Positions 7,183 through 16,479 are shown, counted from the stretch's first letter. The stretch is DNA of 40,688 bases from an uncultured Lachnospiraceae bacterium (GCA_902775895.1 CACYNO010000011.1:1-40688), one strand, 5' to 3'. Notes: generated by a model not told the origin, from the sequence alone. A program made the numbers and translations.

Positions 7183-8046
7183 ATGAATTATTCTTTAGTG
7201 ATAGAGGACAGAAAGTCCACCCGGGAATATAAGAAAAAGGCAGTGGGAGCAGATGTCGGGGATGCCATAAGAGCATATCACGACAACGGCTGTATGAGAC
7301 TTTTCCCTGAAATAAATACGGAAATATTCATAACAGGTTCGGAAGATAAGGAAAAACTGGAAGGTGCTGCGGGATACAAAGAGTTTATCGCCGGTTCCCC
7401 CAGCTATATGTTACTTCTTACGGAACCCCATGAATATTCCGGGATCAATGCGGGATATATGGCGGAGGACATATCCCTGATGCTCATTGATAAGGGATAC
7501 GGTGTCTGTTTTGTGACATTTTCAGACAGCGATGCGGTAAAGAGAGTTATCGGGATAGAATCCGAAAAGGAAGTGGCTGCGATCCTTGCCTTCGGGAATC
7601 CGGAACGCGCAAGAAAAAAGATGCATGTGAACCTGCTTACAATGGCAGGGATATCATTTAGGGAAAAGCAGCAGTATTTTGCACCCAAGAAAGGTGCGCT
7701 GGACCTGGCGTATGTTGACAGATTCGGCAACAAAGACGATGTGGATGAGCAGATAGATTTTTACGGAGATCTTTTATGGGAGTCGCTTCTTGCTGCTTCC
7801 AATTCTCCCAGTTACATGAACCGCCAGCCTTATGCGTTTATAATAAAGGAACACAGGCTTATCCTTGTGAGTGTTCCGGATAAGTGGACGGATGATATAG
7901 ACAAAGACCTGAATCTGGGTGTGGTTATGCAGCATGTGGCAGCGGTGGCGCTTCCTTACAACGGAAGTGCAAAGTGGACCATGGGCGGACAGGATGTGGA
8001 AGGACTGCCTGAAGGCGGTAAGGTCATTGCGGAGTTTGAGATTTAA
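7183..8046 (+). CDS. Nitroreductase-like flavoprotein (TM1586-type)
   Basis: Encodes 287 residues from ATG 7183, chosen because AAAGGGGG (7165-7172) lies at the right distance; earlier in-frame codons lack a site. The start MNYSLVIEDRKSTREYKKK is the classic nitroreductase opening, where the R-S/T-R-Y cluster contacts FMN phosphate. SINAGYMAEDISLMLIDKGYGVCF-like residues at about 88-112 match the helix of the family. The second half (LLAASNSPSYMNRQPYAFII) repeats the active-site SPSxxNxQPw pattern, so the chain is a duplicated fold in one polypeptide. It is the first gene of the suf operon, 15 bp before sufC. A redox role in Fe-S assembly is a tempting inference, but nothing in the sequence proves it. 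Confidence 0.8.
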   Translation: MNYSLVIEDRKSTREYKKKAVGADVGDAIRAYHDNGCMRLFPEINTEIFITGSEDKEKLEGAAGYKEFIAGSPSYMLLLTEPHEYSGINAGYMAEDISLMLIDKGYGVCFVTFSDSDAVKRVIGIESEKEVAAILAFGNPERARKKMHVNLLTMAGISFREKQQYFAPKKGALDLAYVDRFGNKDDVDEQIDFYGDLLWESLLAASNSPSYMNRQPYAFIIKEHRLILVSVPDKWTDDIDKDLNLGVVMQHVAAVALPYNGSAKWTMGGQDVEGLPEGGKVIAEFEI

Positions 8047-8061
8047 TTTTTGGAGGTAGAG

Positions 8062-8808
8062 ATGGCAGATTGCTTATTAAAGGTAGAAGACCTGTCAGTC
8101 AGCGTTGAAGATAAGGAGATATTAAAGGGGATAAACCTTGAGGTGAAATCCGGTGAGACACATGTGATAATGGGACCAAACGGTGCCGGCAAATCTACTC
8201 TCGGACTTGCTATCATGGGGAATCCCAAGTATGCGGTAACAAAGGGGAAGATCAGCCTTGAAGGTGAGGATATCACGGAAGAGCCAGCAAATGAGCGTGC
8301 AAAAAAGGGACTTTTTCTTTCGTTCCAGGCTCCTATTGAGGTTCCGGGTATCACACTAAGTGAGTTTTTAAGAAATGCTCTTCAGCAGAGAAGCGAAAAG
8401 AGGGTTAAGTTCTGGGATTTTAAAAAGGAAGTCGAAGAGAACATGAACCTACTTAATATGGATGAAAAATATCTCCAGAGAGACTTAAATGTAGGCTTTT
8501 CCGGCGGTGAGAAGAAAAAGGCAGAGGTTCTCCAACTTCTCACACTTAAGCCAAAGCTTGCCATACTCGACGAGACCGACTCCGGTCTTGACGTGGACGC
8601 CGTAAAGACGGTTTCCAAGGGAATAAGTGAGTATATGAAAAAGCACGGCGGATCCCTTATTATAATTACCCACAACACAAGTATCCTTGAGTCCCTTTCG
8701 GTTGATAAGACCCACGTTCTGGTAAAGGGAAAGATCGAAGCAGACGGAGACGGAACGCTTGTGAAAGAGATACTTGAGAGCGGCTTTTCAAGGTTTGATG
8801 AAAACTGA
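8062..8808 (+). CDS. sufC: Fe-S cluster assembly ATPase SufC
   Basis: Encodes 248 residues from ATG 8062 with GGAGGT 4 nt before. ABC-type ATPase of the SUF system: Walker A GPNGAGKST from residue 38, Q-loop in LSFQAP, signature FSGGEKKKAEVLQ, Walker B LAILDETDSGLDVDAV and H-loop IITHN. The signature is FSGGEKK rather than LSGGQ, as is typical of SufC. It powers the SufBC2D scaffold in the cytosol. Operon order C-B-D-S-U is the usual Firmicutes one. Assignment is secure. Confidence 0.97.
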   Translation: MADCLLKVEDLSVSVEDKEILKGINLEVKSGETHVIMGPNGAGKSTLGLAIMGNPKYAVTKGKISLEGEDITEEPANERAKKGLFLSFQAPIEVPGITLSEFLRNALQQRSEKRVKFWDFKKEVEENMNLLNMDEKYLQRDLNVGFSGGEKKKAEVLQLLTLKPKLAILDETDSGLDVDAVKTVSKGISEYMKKHGGSLIIITHNTSILESLSVDKTHVLVKGKIEADGDGTLVKEILESGFSRFDEN

Positions 8809-8828
8809 TTTATAAAGGTGGTTTCCAC

Positions 8829-10268
8829 ATGAAAGAAAACAATGAAAAGAATCAGGAACTGAGCAGGGAGAAGACTCAGGTTTCAGATATAGACAGAAAT
8901 ATATATGATATAAAGGACGAGGAAAAGGACGTATACCGCATCGAAGAGGGTCTTACAAAGCAGATCGTGGAAAAACTTTCTAAAGAGAAAAATGACCCTG
9001 ACTGGATGAGAGAGTTCCGCCTGAAGTCCCTTGATATTTACAATGAGCTTGAAGTACCGGAATGGGGACCGTCCATCGAAGGACTGAACATGGACGAGAT
9101 CGTTACCTATGTGCGTCCCAACACCAAGATGAGCGCAAAATGGTCAGAGGTTCCCGACGACATCAAGAATACATTTGACAGACTGGGTATCCCTGAGGCA
9201 GAGAGACAGTCTCTTGCAGGAGTTGGCGCCCAGTATGATTCAGAGCTTGTATATCATAATGTAAAAAAAGAAGTAGAGGAGCAGGGTGTTATCTATACCG
9301 ATATGGAAAGCGCCCTTACCGGTCCTTACGCCGATATGGTAAAGGAACATTTCATGAAGCTTGTGCCTCCCACGGATCATAAGTTTGCGGCTCTTCACGG
9401 TGCAGTATGGTCGGGTGGATCATTTGTATATGTGCCTCCCGGAGTGTCGGTGGAGATACCGCTCCAGTCATATTTCAGACTGAATGCACCCGGGGCCGGT
9501 CAGTTCGAGCACACTCTTATAATAGTTGACGAGGGCGCTGACCTGCACTTTATCGAAGGCTGCTCCGCACCGAAATATAACGTGGCAAACCTACATGCAG
9601 GCTGCGTTGAGCTTTTTGTGGGCAAAAACGCGAAGCTTCGTTATTCCACTATTGAGAACTGGTCTAAAAACATGTACAACTTAAACACCAAACGTGCAAA
9701 GGTTGAAGAGGGCGGACGCATAGAGTGGGTTTCCGGTTCATTCGGATCTCACGTTTCCTACCTGTATCCCATGAGTGTACTGAGCGGCAAGGGTGCCCGT
9801 GCGGAGTTTACGGGAGTTACCTTTGCGGGAAATGACCAGAACCTGGATACGGGAACAAAGGTCATTCATAACGCCGAGGATACATCTTCCTATGTAAATA
9901 CCCGTTCCATATCAAAGGATGGTGGAACAAGCACGTTCAGAAGTGCGGTGGTCATTACGGAAAAAGCAAAGAATTCAAAATCCGCCGTTTCATGCGAATC
10001 CCTTATGGTTGACAACATTTCCCGCTCGGATACCATACCGGCAATGGATATAAGGACACGTTACGCAGACGTGGGACATGAGGCGAAGATAGGAAAGATC
10101 AGTGACGACGCTGTATTTTACCTTATGAGCAGAGGGCTTTCGGAAGATGAGGCAAAGGCGCTTATCGTCAGCGGTTTTGCGGATAATGTATCCAAGGAAC
10201 TTCCGGTAGAGTATGCAGTGGAGATGAACAATCTTATAAGGCTTGAGATGAAAGGCAGTATAGGGTGA
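8829..10268 (+). CDS. sufB: Fe-S cluster scaffold protein SufB
   Basis: Encodes 479 residues, ATG 8829 after AAAGGTGG. After an acidic N-terminal extension of about 40 residues it carries the SufB core: DWMREFRLKSLDIY, GVGAQYDSELVYHN, PPGVSVEIPLQSYFR, and then the right-handed beta-helix with EHTLIIVDEGADLHFIEGC (conserved Cys) and SCESLMVDNISRSDTIP. It forms the SufBC2D complex on which clusters are built. The 3' end overlaps the start region of sufD. Secure. Confidence 0.97.
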   Translation: MKENNEKNQELSREKTQVSDIDRNIYDIKDEEKDVYRIEEGLTKQIVEKLSKEKNDPDWMREFRLKSLDIYNELEVPEWGPSIEGLNMDEIVTYVRPNTKMSAKWSEVPDDIKNTFDRLGIPEAERQSLAGVGAQYDSELVYHNVKKEVEEQGVIYTDMESALTGPYADMVKEHFMKLVPPTDHKFAALHGAVWSGGSFVYVPPGVSVEIPLQSYFRLNAPGAGQFEHTLIIVDEGADLHFIEGCSAPKYNVANLHAGCVELFVGKNAKLRYSTIENWSKNMYNLNTKRAKVEEGGRIEWVSGSFGSHVSYLYPMSVLSGKGARAEFTGVTFAGNDQNLDTGTKVIHNAEDTSSYVNTRSISKDGGTSTFRSAVVITEKAKNSKSAVSCESLMVDNISRSDTIPAMDIRTRYADVGHEAKIGKISDDAVFYLMSRGLSEDEAKALIVSGFADNVSKELPVEYAVEMNNLIRLEMKGSIG

Positions 10269-10273
10269 TGTAT

Positions 10274-11332
10274 ATGGGAGATAATACGTTAAAGATAAAT
10301 AAGATACCCGCTCTGACGTGGAACTGGCTGAAGATGAATGATGCGGCCGTTATGGTACCGGCAGAGACTACCGGAAAAAAAGAACCTGTTATCGTTACTC
10401 CGGATGAGATCACGGTCATGAAGGAAGCTTCCGATCACGCGTCCCATATCCCCGGAGGAATGGGTGATGAGTTTGAAAAAGATCTGCATAAAAAAGCAGA
10501 TGGTACCCTTGTATTTTCTTCGGAAGAAGGGAAATGTATCTCAAAGCCCGTAGTAGTATCCTGCGAGTATGAAGAAGGCGCGGTGACGGCAGACAGATAT
10601 ATGGTAAGGGCCGGGAAGGGAAGCAGGATTTCCATGCTTATCGACTTTTCTTCAGACAGGAATGCGGGCGGATTTGCCATGGCCCAGACAGTAGTGGAGG
10701 CCGAGGCAGACTCTATAGTTAAGATAGTTCAGATAAACCGTCTGGGAAATGAGTTTACTTTACTGAATGATGTGGCGGCAGTTGCACATGAAGGAGCGAC
10801 CATAGAGATAGTAAATGTTTTTCTCGGAGGCAAAGAGACCTATCAGGGATGTCGTATTGACCTGTCCGGAACAGGTTCCGGGGTTAAAAAGGATATCGGC
10901 TATTTTCTTAAGGGCTCACAGAAGCTTGATATGAACTACGTTGTGGATCATAAAGGCAAAAAGAGCAACTCGGATATAAAGGTGTCCGGTGTTATGGAAG
11001 GGGAAAGTGAGAAACTTTTCAGAGGGACCATCGACTTTAAGAATGGCTGTGCAGGCGCTAAAGGTGCTGAGATAGAAGAAGTAATACTTCGTGATGACGG
11101 AGTGGTGAACAAGACCATACCGGTTATACTTTGTGCGGAAGAAGATGTGGAAGGAAGCCACGGTGCCACCATCGGGCGTCTGGATGAGGACCTGATCTTC
11201 TACATGCAGACCAGGGGATTTGAAGAGGAAGAGATATACAGACTCATTTCCAGGAGTAAGCTGGTTTCTTTCTGCGATAAGATCTTAGATGAGGATATAC
11301 GAAACAAGACAATGACATTTTTGTCGGAGTAA
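10274..11332 (+). CDS. sufD: Fe-S cluster assembly protein SufD
   Basis: About 352-355 residues. Possible starts are GTG 10265, ATG 10268 (overlapping the sufB TGA) and ATG 10274. I prefer 10274 because AGGG at 10262-10265 is then spaced 8 nt, but 10268 is also possible. The core matches the SufB/SufD beta-helix family: GSRISMLIDFSSD, FAMAQTVVEAEADS, HKGKKSNSDIKVSGV, FRGTIDFKNGCAGAKGAE, SHGATIGRLDEDLIFYMQTRG. The EEVILRDD..VN..P.ILCAEEDVEGSHGA segment is the conserved SufD C-terminus with the metal-ligand His. The N-terminal part is diverged, as is common for SufD. It is the partner of SufB and SufC in the scaffold. Confidence 0.95.
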   Translation: MGDNTLKINKIPALTWNWLKMNDAAVMVPAETTGKKEPVIVTPDEITVMKEASDHASHIPGGMGDEFEKDLHKKADGTLVFSSEEGKCISKPVVVSCEYEEGAVTADRYMVRAGKGSRISMLIDFSSDRNAGGFAMAQTVVEAEADSIVKIVQINRLGNEFTLLNDVAAVAHEGATIEIVNVFLGGKETYQGCRIDLSGTGSGVKKDIGYFLKGSQKLDMNYVVDHKGKKSNSDIKVSGVMEGESEKLFRGTIDFKNGCAGAKGAEIEEVILRDDGVVNKTIPVILCAEEDVEGSHGATIGRLDEDLIFYMQTRGFEEEEIYRLISRSKLVSFCDKILDEDIRNKTMTFLSE

Positions 11333-11347
11333 GTTCAGGAGAATTTT

Positions 11348-12613
11348 ATGGCTGAATATGAATTTTCAAAAGAGGAAGATAAAAAGATAAGAGATGACTT
11401 CCCCTTGTTAAATAACAGGGACATAGTCTACATGGACAACGCTGCCACCACCCAGAAGCCGGTGGAGGTTATTGATTCATGGAAAAGGTATTATGAGAAC
11501 TATAATGCCAATCCCTTCCGCGGTGTATACGGCTTAAGCGTTGACGCCACGGAGGTTTATGAGGATGCAAGAAAGGCTGTTGCCGGCTTTATCGGTGCGG
11601 ATTCCTACTGTGAGATCGTCTTTACCAGAAATGCTTCCGAAAGTATAAATCTTTTATCAACAAGCCTTTGCGAATACATTCTTCAGCCCGGAGATGAGAT
11701 AATAGTCAGCATCGCCGAGCATCACAGCAATTTTCTTCCCTGGCAGCAGGCAGCCAAAAGATACGGTGCAAAGGTGGTATTTTTTGAGTGCGAGGAAGAC
11801 GGGGAATTTAAAAAAGAAAAGCTGGAAGAGCTTATTACCGGAAGGACCAGGATACTTGCTATCACCCATCTGTCAAATGTTCTTGGAAGGATAAACGATG
11901 TAAAGACATTTGCTGAGATCTGTCACAAAAACCATGTGCTGATCTCGGTAGACGGTGCCCAGTCAGTGCCCCATATCCCGGTAAATGTAAAGGAACTGGA
12001 TGTGGATTTCTTACAGTTCTCGGGACATAAGATGCTGGCTCCCATGGGTATCGGAGTCTTATACGGAAAAGAGGAACTGCTTAATGCAATGCCGCCTTAT
12101 ATGTACGGCGGTGAGATGATAGAGACGGTTACAAGAGATGGCGCAACTTACGCCGAGCTTCCCCACAAGTTTGAGGCAGGTACGGTAAATGTGGGAGGTG
12201 CCGCAGCCCTGGCTGAGGCCATCCGTTACTACGAAAAGATAGGTTTTGAAAAGATAATGGCCCGTGAGAGAGCTCTTACAAAAGCAGCTATTGAGAAAAT
12301 GGGTGAGATTGAAGGCATAGAGATCATCGGTTCAAAGGATCCGACGCAGCATGAGGGGATAATTACTTTCCTTGTGGACGGAGTGCATCCCCACGACGTG
12401 GCAGCCATCATGGACGCTGAAGGGGTATGCGTAAGAGCGGGGCATCACTGTGCCCAGCCGTTGCTTCAGTATCTTTACGATATCAGGGAGAAGAAGAATA
12501 CAGGCGGGATATCTACCACCAGGGTAAGTATGGCGTTTTATAATACCCCGGAGGAGGTTGACCGGATGGCGGAGGCGCTGGCAAAGATCAGACCCGAGAT
12601 GGGGCTAACATAA
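11348..12613 (+). CDS. sufS: Cysteine desulfurase SufS
   Basis: Encodes 421 residues, ATG 11348 after AGGAG. PLP-dependent group II cysteine desulfurase. Opening DFPLLNNRDIVYMDNAATTQKP; PLP-phosphate and ring contacts in AEHHSNFLPWQ; internal aldimine Lys228 in FSGHKMLAPMGIG; catalytic Cys368 in VRAGHHCAQPL, followed by the SufS-type T/S-R-V/S-MAFYNTPEEVD ending. It takes sulfur from cysteine and hands it as persulfide to SufU, encoded directly downstream. Full length and intact. Confidence 0.97.
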   Translation: MAEYEFSKEEDKKIRDDFPLLNNRDIVYMDNAATTQKPVEVIDSWKRYYENYNANPFRGVYGLSVDATEVYEDARKAVAGFIGADSYCEIVFTRNASESINLLSTSLCEYILQPGDEIIVSIAEHHSNFLPWQQAAKRYGAKVVFFECEEDGEFKKEKLEELITGRTRILAITHLSNVLGRINDVKTFAEICHKNHVLISVDGAQSVPHIPVNVKELDVDFLQFSGHKMLAPMGIGVLYGKEELLNAMPPYMYGGEMIETVTRDGATYAELPHKFEAGTVNVGGAAALAEAIRYYEKIGFEKIMARERALTKAAIEKMGEIEGIEIIGSKDPTQHEGIITFLVDGVHPHDVAAIMDAEGVCVRAGHHCAQPLLQYLYDIREKKNTGGISTTRVSMAFYNTPEEVDRMAEALAKIRPEMGLT

Positions 12614-12667
12614 AACATCTAAAGCTGTTTTACGTTTGTGATATGTCTGAAAGGTAAGGAGGTAACA

Positions 12668-13093
12668 ATGGCGGAGAGGACGTTTTATAACGAAGTGCTT
12701 ACGGATCACAATCTGCATCCGGATAATAAATATCATTTAAAAGACCCGAATCTTGTAAAAGAGGGTGTTAACCCCAGTTGCGGTGATGATATCGTGCTGC
12801 AGCTGAAATATAAGGACGGGGTCATTGAGGACGCCTCCTTTGTGGGTGAGGGATGTGCCATATCCCAGGCGTCTGCGGATATCATGATAAATCTTATACT
12901 GGGGAAGACCAAAGAAGAAGCGGAGCATCTTTCTGACATTTTTCTCAGGATGATCCAGGGAGAGGCTTCCGATGAGGAGATAGAAGAACTTGAGGAAGGC
13001 TCTGCACTTCAGGATATCTCACATATGCCGGCGCGGGTGAAGTGTGCCGTGCTTGGGTGGCGGACACTGAATGAGATGCTTAAAGATGCGTGA
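12668..13093 (+). CDS. sufU: Sulfur-transfer / Fe-S assembly protein SufU
   Basis: Encodes 141 residues from ATG 12668, chosen because AAGGAGG sits 5-6 nt before it. SufU-type zinc protein: NPSCGDDI (Cys and Asp ligands), GEGCAISQASADIM (second Cys) and ARVKCAVLGWRTL (third Cys), plus the SufU-specific insert DEEIEELEEGSALQDISHMP absent from IscU. It accepts sulfur from SufS. It is the last gene of the operon. Its 3' end overlaps the convergent GNAT gene by 14 bp, and the operon terminator lies inside that gene. Confidence 0.95.
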   Translation: MAERTFYNEVLTDHNLHPDNKYHLKDPNLVKEGVNPSCGDDIVLQLKYKDGVIEDASFVGEGCAISQASADIMINLILGKTKEEAEHLSDIFLRMIQGEASDEEIEELEEGSALQDISHMPARVKCAVLGWRTLNEMLKDA

Positions 13094-13934
13094 GGGGTAG
13101 TTTGTAATATTTACATGAATCGGCTTCGGTGAAGCCGATTTTTTTGTACAGATTTAGGGCGGGGGTGTTTGTGTCGCGCACATTTAAAATGACTGGGATA
13201 TCGTCGTTTAAGAAATACGAAACCCCGTATTCTGCAAGCATCTGCCCAAGGCCGCACCCTCTGAATTCCGGGAGAACGTAGAGACCATGCAGACAGGCGA
13301 TGTTTTCGTCACGGATAAAGTGAACTTCGGCTATGAGAGGAAGACCGGGGGAGGTTTCAGTGTCCGGCTTTTGGCAGGACACCGAACTGATTCCTGTATG
13401 TCCGGGAATTTTCGCTGTCATCAGCTTAAGACAAATATCATCTTCCTGTCTGGTGGTAACAATCTCCAAGCCTTCCTCTGACAATCGCTCTGTAATACGC
13501 TCAATTGGTGAGATATTACCTGAATCGCAGGGTGTGATCTGCATGAGTATCTCGCTAAAAGCCGGATACCGGGCAAAAGAGGAATCAAGAAGTGCTTTCG
13601 GGAGAGTGTAGACTACAAGTACTCCCGGGAAATTTTCATCCATATATTCTTTGATATTGCGGGCAAGTTCTTTTGCTAAACCCCGCTTTCTGTACTTTGG
13701 ATGTACGAAGAGGGTAAGTTCCGCCTCAAGAGAAGAATCGTCGCCGGAACCGGGAATAGCAGCGTTTTTCGGAAGTATGAGGAGAGTGGCAAGTGCAGCA
13801 GGAACTCCGTCCTCGTAAGCCGCAAAAGCCGGAGGCGCATCAAACAACTCATACCCGTTGAAGTCGGGCATGAGCCTTTGGTAAACACTGTTAAATTCCT
13901 TCGTATCATCGTGATCAAAAAATCTTATCTTCAT
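13080..13934 (-). CDS. Tandem GNAT-domain acetyltransferase
   Basis: About 284 residues from ATG 13934; a TTG at 13973 would add 13 residues but neither has a clear ribosome site. A minus-strand TTGAAA (rc of 13968-13973) could be a -35 with TATCAT 17 bp on, which would leave an almost leaderless message starting near 13934. The chain has two GNAT units. The N-terminal one has FVHPKYRKRGLAKELARNI (acetyl-CoA-binding motif A, about residues 80-98). The C-terminal one has YVLPEFRGCGLGQMLAEYG followed by VRDTNTPALNLYKKIGF (motifs A and B). Tandem GNAT proteins often acetylate small molecules or aminoacyl groups; the substrate here is unknown. Confidence 0.8.
   Translation of the reverse strand: MKIRFFDHDDTKEFNSVYQRLMPDFNGYELFDAPPAFAAYEDGVPAALATLLILPKNAAIPGSGDDSSLEAELTLFVHPKYRKRGLAKELARNIKEYMDENFPGVLVVYTLPKALLDSSFARYPAFSEILMQITPCDSGNISPIERITERLSEEGLEIVTTRQEDDICLKLMTAKIPGHTGISSVSCQKPDTETSPGLPLIAEVHFIRDENIACLHGLYVLPEFRGCGLGQMLAEYGVSYFLNDDIPVILNVRDTNTPALNLYKKIGFTEADSCKYYKLPLTHL
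13118..13145 (+). terminator. Intrinsic terminator of the suf operon
   Basis: Arms AATCGGCTTC (13118-13127) and GAAGCCGATT (13131-13140) form a perfect 10-bp stem with a GGT loop and a T-run to 13145. It is embedded in the last codons of the convergent GNAT gene, so the same bases are both terminator and coding sequence. Confidence 0.85.
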
Positions 13935-14030
13935 ACCGGCAACGATGATAATATAAAAATCAGTATTTTTCAACGCAGTGTTTTTATGTTAAAATACACA
14001 GAAGTATAATTAAAAATGCAGAGGTGAAAA

Positions 14031-14912
14031 ATGAAAAACGTAGCGATCCTTACGGATACAAACAGCGGACTGATGCCGGAAGTCGCAAAGGAGCTTGGTG
14101 TACATCTTATCCTTATGCCATTTATCATAAACGGCAACCAGTACTTTGAAGGAAAAGACATAAGCTACAAGCAGTTTTTTGAGTTTTTGGAGAAGGGGGC
14201 AGATGTTTCCACTTCCCAGCCCTCCATGGGAGATATGAAAAATGCTTTTGATAACCTCTTAAAGGAATACGACGAGGTTGTGTTTATCCCCATGTCAAGC
14301 GGGCTTTCGGGCACATGCCAGACGGCGTCAATGCTTGCGGAAGATTATGACGGAAGAGTTCAGGTGGTGAATAACCAGAGGATATCCGTGACCATGAGAC
14401 AGTCTGTGGAAGATGCAAAAGCGCTGGCAGACAAGGGCTATGACGCAGCTCAGATAAAAGAGATCCTTGAGCGTGAGAAGTTCAGCTCTTCTATATATAT
14501 CACCGTGCAGACTCTTAAATATCTGAAAAAAGGCGGTCGTATAACCCCTGCGGCAGCAGCTATAGGAACTCTGTTAAAGATAAAACCTGTACTCCAGATC
14601 CAGGGGGATAAGCTGGATTCTTTCGCAAAGGTAAGGGGTATGTCCCAGGCGAAGCAAACCATGTTAAAGGCTGTAAAAAATGACATCGAGAACAGATTCG
14701 CTGATTTTCACAAAGACGGAAAGATCAGAGTCCACGCGTCTCACACGCTCTTTGATGATGATCCGGCACGTGACGAGTGGCTGAGCCAGGTAAAAGAGGC
14801 TTTTCCTGAGTATTACAGCGGTCAGGATCCGCTTTCCATGAGTATTGCCTGCCATATCGGTTACGGCTCGGTTGCGGTGACCGCCACAGGGTATATACCG
14901 GAACTGGGATAA
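14031..14912 (+). CDS. DegV family fatty-acid-binding protein
   Basis: Encodes 293 residues. ATG 14031 follows AGAGGTG, and a TATAAT at 14005-14010 may be the -10. Typical DegV: start VAILTDTNSGLMPE, TSQPSMGDM, FIPMSSGLSGTCQTA (fatty-acid head-group Ser), then LKYLKKGGRITPAAAAIGTLLKIKPVL, the family's strongest motif, and a C-terminal HTLFDDDPARDEW...IGYGSVAVTA segment. DegV/FakB-like proteins carry fatty acids, in some species delivering them to FakA kinase; no FakA is seen here. A second, diverged DegV lies at 16.5 kb on the other strand. Confidence 0.92.
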   Translation: MKNVAILTDTNSGLMPEVAKELGVHLILMPFIINGNQYFEGKDISYKQFFEFLEKGADVSTSQPSMGDMKNAFDNLLKEYDEVVFIPMSSGLSGTCQTASMLAEDYDGRVQVVNNQRISVTMRQSVEDAKALADKGYDAAQIKEILEREKFSSSIYITVQTLKYLKKGGRITPAAAAIGTLLKIKPVLQIQGDKLDSFAKVRGMSQAKQTMLKAVKNDIENRFADFHKDGKIRVHASHTLFDDDPARDEWLSQVKEAFPEYYSGQDPLSMSIACHIGYGSVAVTATGYIPELG

Positions 14913-15034
14913 ATACCGGAGATGTAAACAGGGATCTGGTCTTAAATATAGGCATATTAGGAAATGTAAAAAGAGTTCTTTTTGACGATAATAAATGACC
15001 GGTCTTTTTTTCAGACAGACATTAGAAGGCAACA

Positions 15035-15083
15035 AAAAAAGAGTGACTAAATTGTATTTAAACGGATTTAGTCACTCTTTTTT
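15035..15083. terminator. Bidirectional intrinsic terminator
   Basis: An 18-bp perfect stem, AAAAAAGAGTGACTAAAT (15035-15052) and its reverse complement (15066-15083), with a 13-nt loop. A-run on one side and T-run on the other let it serve both convergent genes (DegV, plus; CHAP protein, minus). Confidence 0.9.
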
Positions 15084-15149
15084 AGGGGGGATTCTACAAT
15101 ACGCAAAGGAAGATCGGGCACTGATATCAATCAAAAGGACACTGCTACA

Positions 15150-16382
15150 TCACTGTATCGGTGTTCCGTTTGGCCATACCCATCCGATATAACCCACATG
15201 CCCCTGACAAACAGCGGACACGTTTCCGAAACTCTGTATGGTCTCTACCTTGCAGTAGCCTAAGTTGCTGGCAACTACGCCTCCGCCCAGATAGATACCG
15301 ATATGTCCGTATGTGGGATCCCCGGAACTGATAACACATGCTCCGATAGGGATGTTATCCATACGGGTGGAACCGGATGATTTCCACTTGTTCCAGTAAT
15401 CAATGGCATCTCCGTGAGGTGGAGTGATACCACCGGTGTAGGAATATACTCCGGAAACCCATGCTGCGCACCATCCGTAGGTAGCAGGATAAGTGGAGCG
15501 GCCGTGACCTGCGTTCTGAGCTACCTCTACCTGCTTGGGAGTAGCTTTTCCCTCTTTAAGAGCCTCCTCCTGAGCTTTTGCGGCTATCTCAAGGAGTGCC
15601 TCTGATGCAACCGAGGTCGAAGCAAGAGAGCCTGCATTATAGAGCCTCATAACGTTGGCTGAAATGCCTTCATTGATGAGCTTCAGGTCCTCTTCTTTGT
15701 CTTTAACCAGTTCAGTGACCTTTTTCTTCTCGTCCTCCATCTCTTTCTTGTTCTTCTCGGTATCTTCGAGAGCCTTGTCAAGGGAGGCTTTAAGGTCTTC
15801 GATCTTCTTTACGTTATCATCAAGCTCAATGAGCTTCTCACGGTCATATGAATAAATGTCCTGGTAATACCCTGCGGCATTAAGGATATCGTCCATGGAT
15901 GAATCATCGGATAAAGCCACGTCAGCATTGCTGATACGGTTTTCGTACATGAACTTTATGCGAAGCTTCATCTCCTCGTACTGATTCTCGCGAAGCTTAG
16001 TCTTTACCTCAAGCTCAGCAGAAGTCACGGTGATCTGGGCATTCAGCTCAGATGCACGGCGGTCAAGCTCCCCGATCTTTGTGATGATCTGGGAAAGTTC
16101 TTTTTCCAAGGACTTAAGTTCCTCTTCTTTTGCCTTTTTTTCCTCCTGAAGTTGTTCAAGAGCAGCGTTGTCCACCTGAGTGTTCGCCTGAGTCCCGCCG
16201 TTGTTTGCGGCGGAAGTAGTTGTAGCTGTAGTAGTAGCAGCAGGTGTTGTTGCAGTAGTAGTCGCAGCGGCAGATGTAGTCGTCGCGGCGGTCGTATCTT
16301 TTGCAGGTTCATCGGCATAAGCCACGGTAGACAAGCATGTAACAGCAAGTCCGGCTGCCAGAAACCCTGTTAATTTCTTCAA
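15150..16382 (-). CDS. Secreted PcsB-like coiled-coil CHAP peptidoglycan hydrolase
   Basis: About 410 residues from TTG 16382, chosen because AGAGGGA (rc of about 16389-16395) precedes it; TTG 16400 lacks a site. A signal peptide ends at VAYA. A Thr/Ala-rich linker follows (about residues 25-65), then a long coiled coil (about 70-260: EEKKAKEEELKSLEKELS type). The C-terminal domain, about 285-410, has a CHAP/NlpC-P60 layout: TYGWCAAWVSG (nucleophile Cys), IPIGACVIS and YGHIGIYLGGG (His). This matches PcsB/CwlO-type division hydrolases, whose coiled coil is usually controlled by FtsEX. It is flanked by two DegV genes. The bidirectional terminator follows it, and a TATAGT (rc of 16409-16414) may be its -10. 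Confidence 0.85.
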   Translation of the reverse strand: MKKLTGFLAAGLAVTCLSTVAYADEPAKDTTAATTTSAAATTTATTPAATTTATTTSAANNGGTQANTQVDNAALEQLQEEKKAKEEELKSLEKELSQIITKIGELDRRASELNAQITVTSAELEVKTKLRENQYEEMKLRIKFMYENRISNADVALSDDSSMDDILNAAGYYQDIYSYDREKLIELDDNVKKIEDLKASLDKALEDTEKNKKEMEDEKKKVTELVKDKEEDLKLINEGISANVMRLYNAGSLASTSVASEALLEIAAKAQEEALKEGKATPKQVEVAQNAGHGRSTYPATYGWCAAWVSGVYSYTGGITPPHGDAIDYWNKWKSSGSTRMDNIPIGACVISSGDPTYGHIGIYLGGGVVASNLGYCKVETIQSFGNVSAVCQGHVGYIGWVWPNGTPIQ

Positions 16383-16479
16383 TGTAGATCCCTCTTTCAA
16401 ATCTTAAAACTATACACTTTTTTATTTTCTTTTTCCTATGATAACACAGTACCCGTTGGTAAAATATAAACTATTTATG

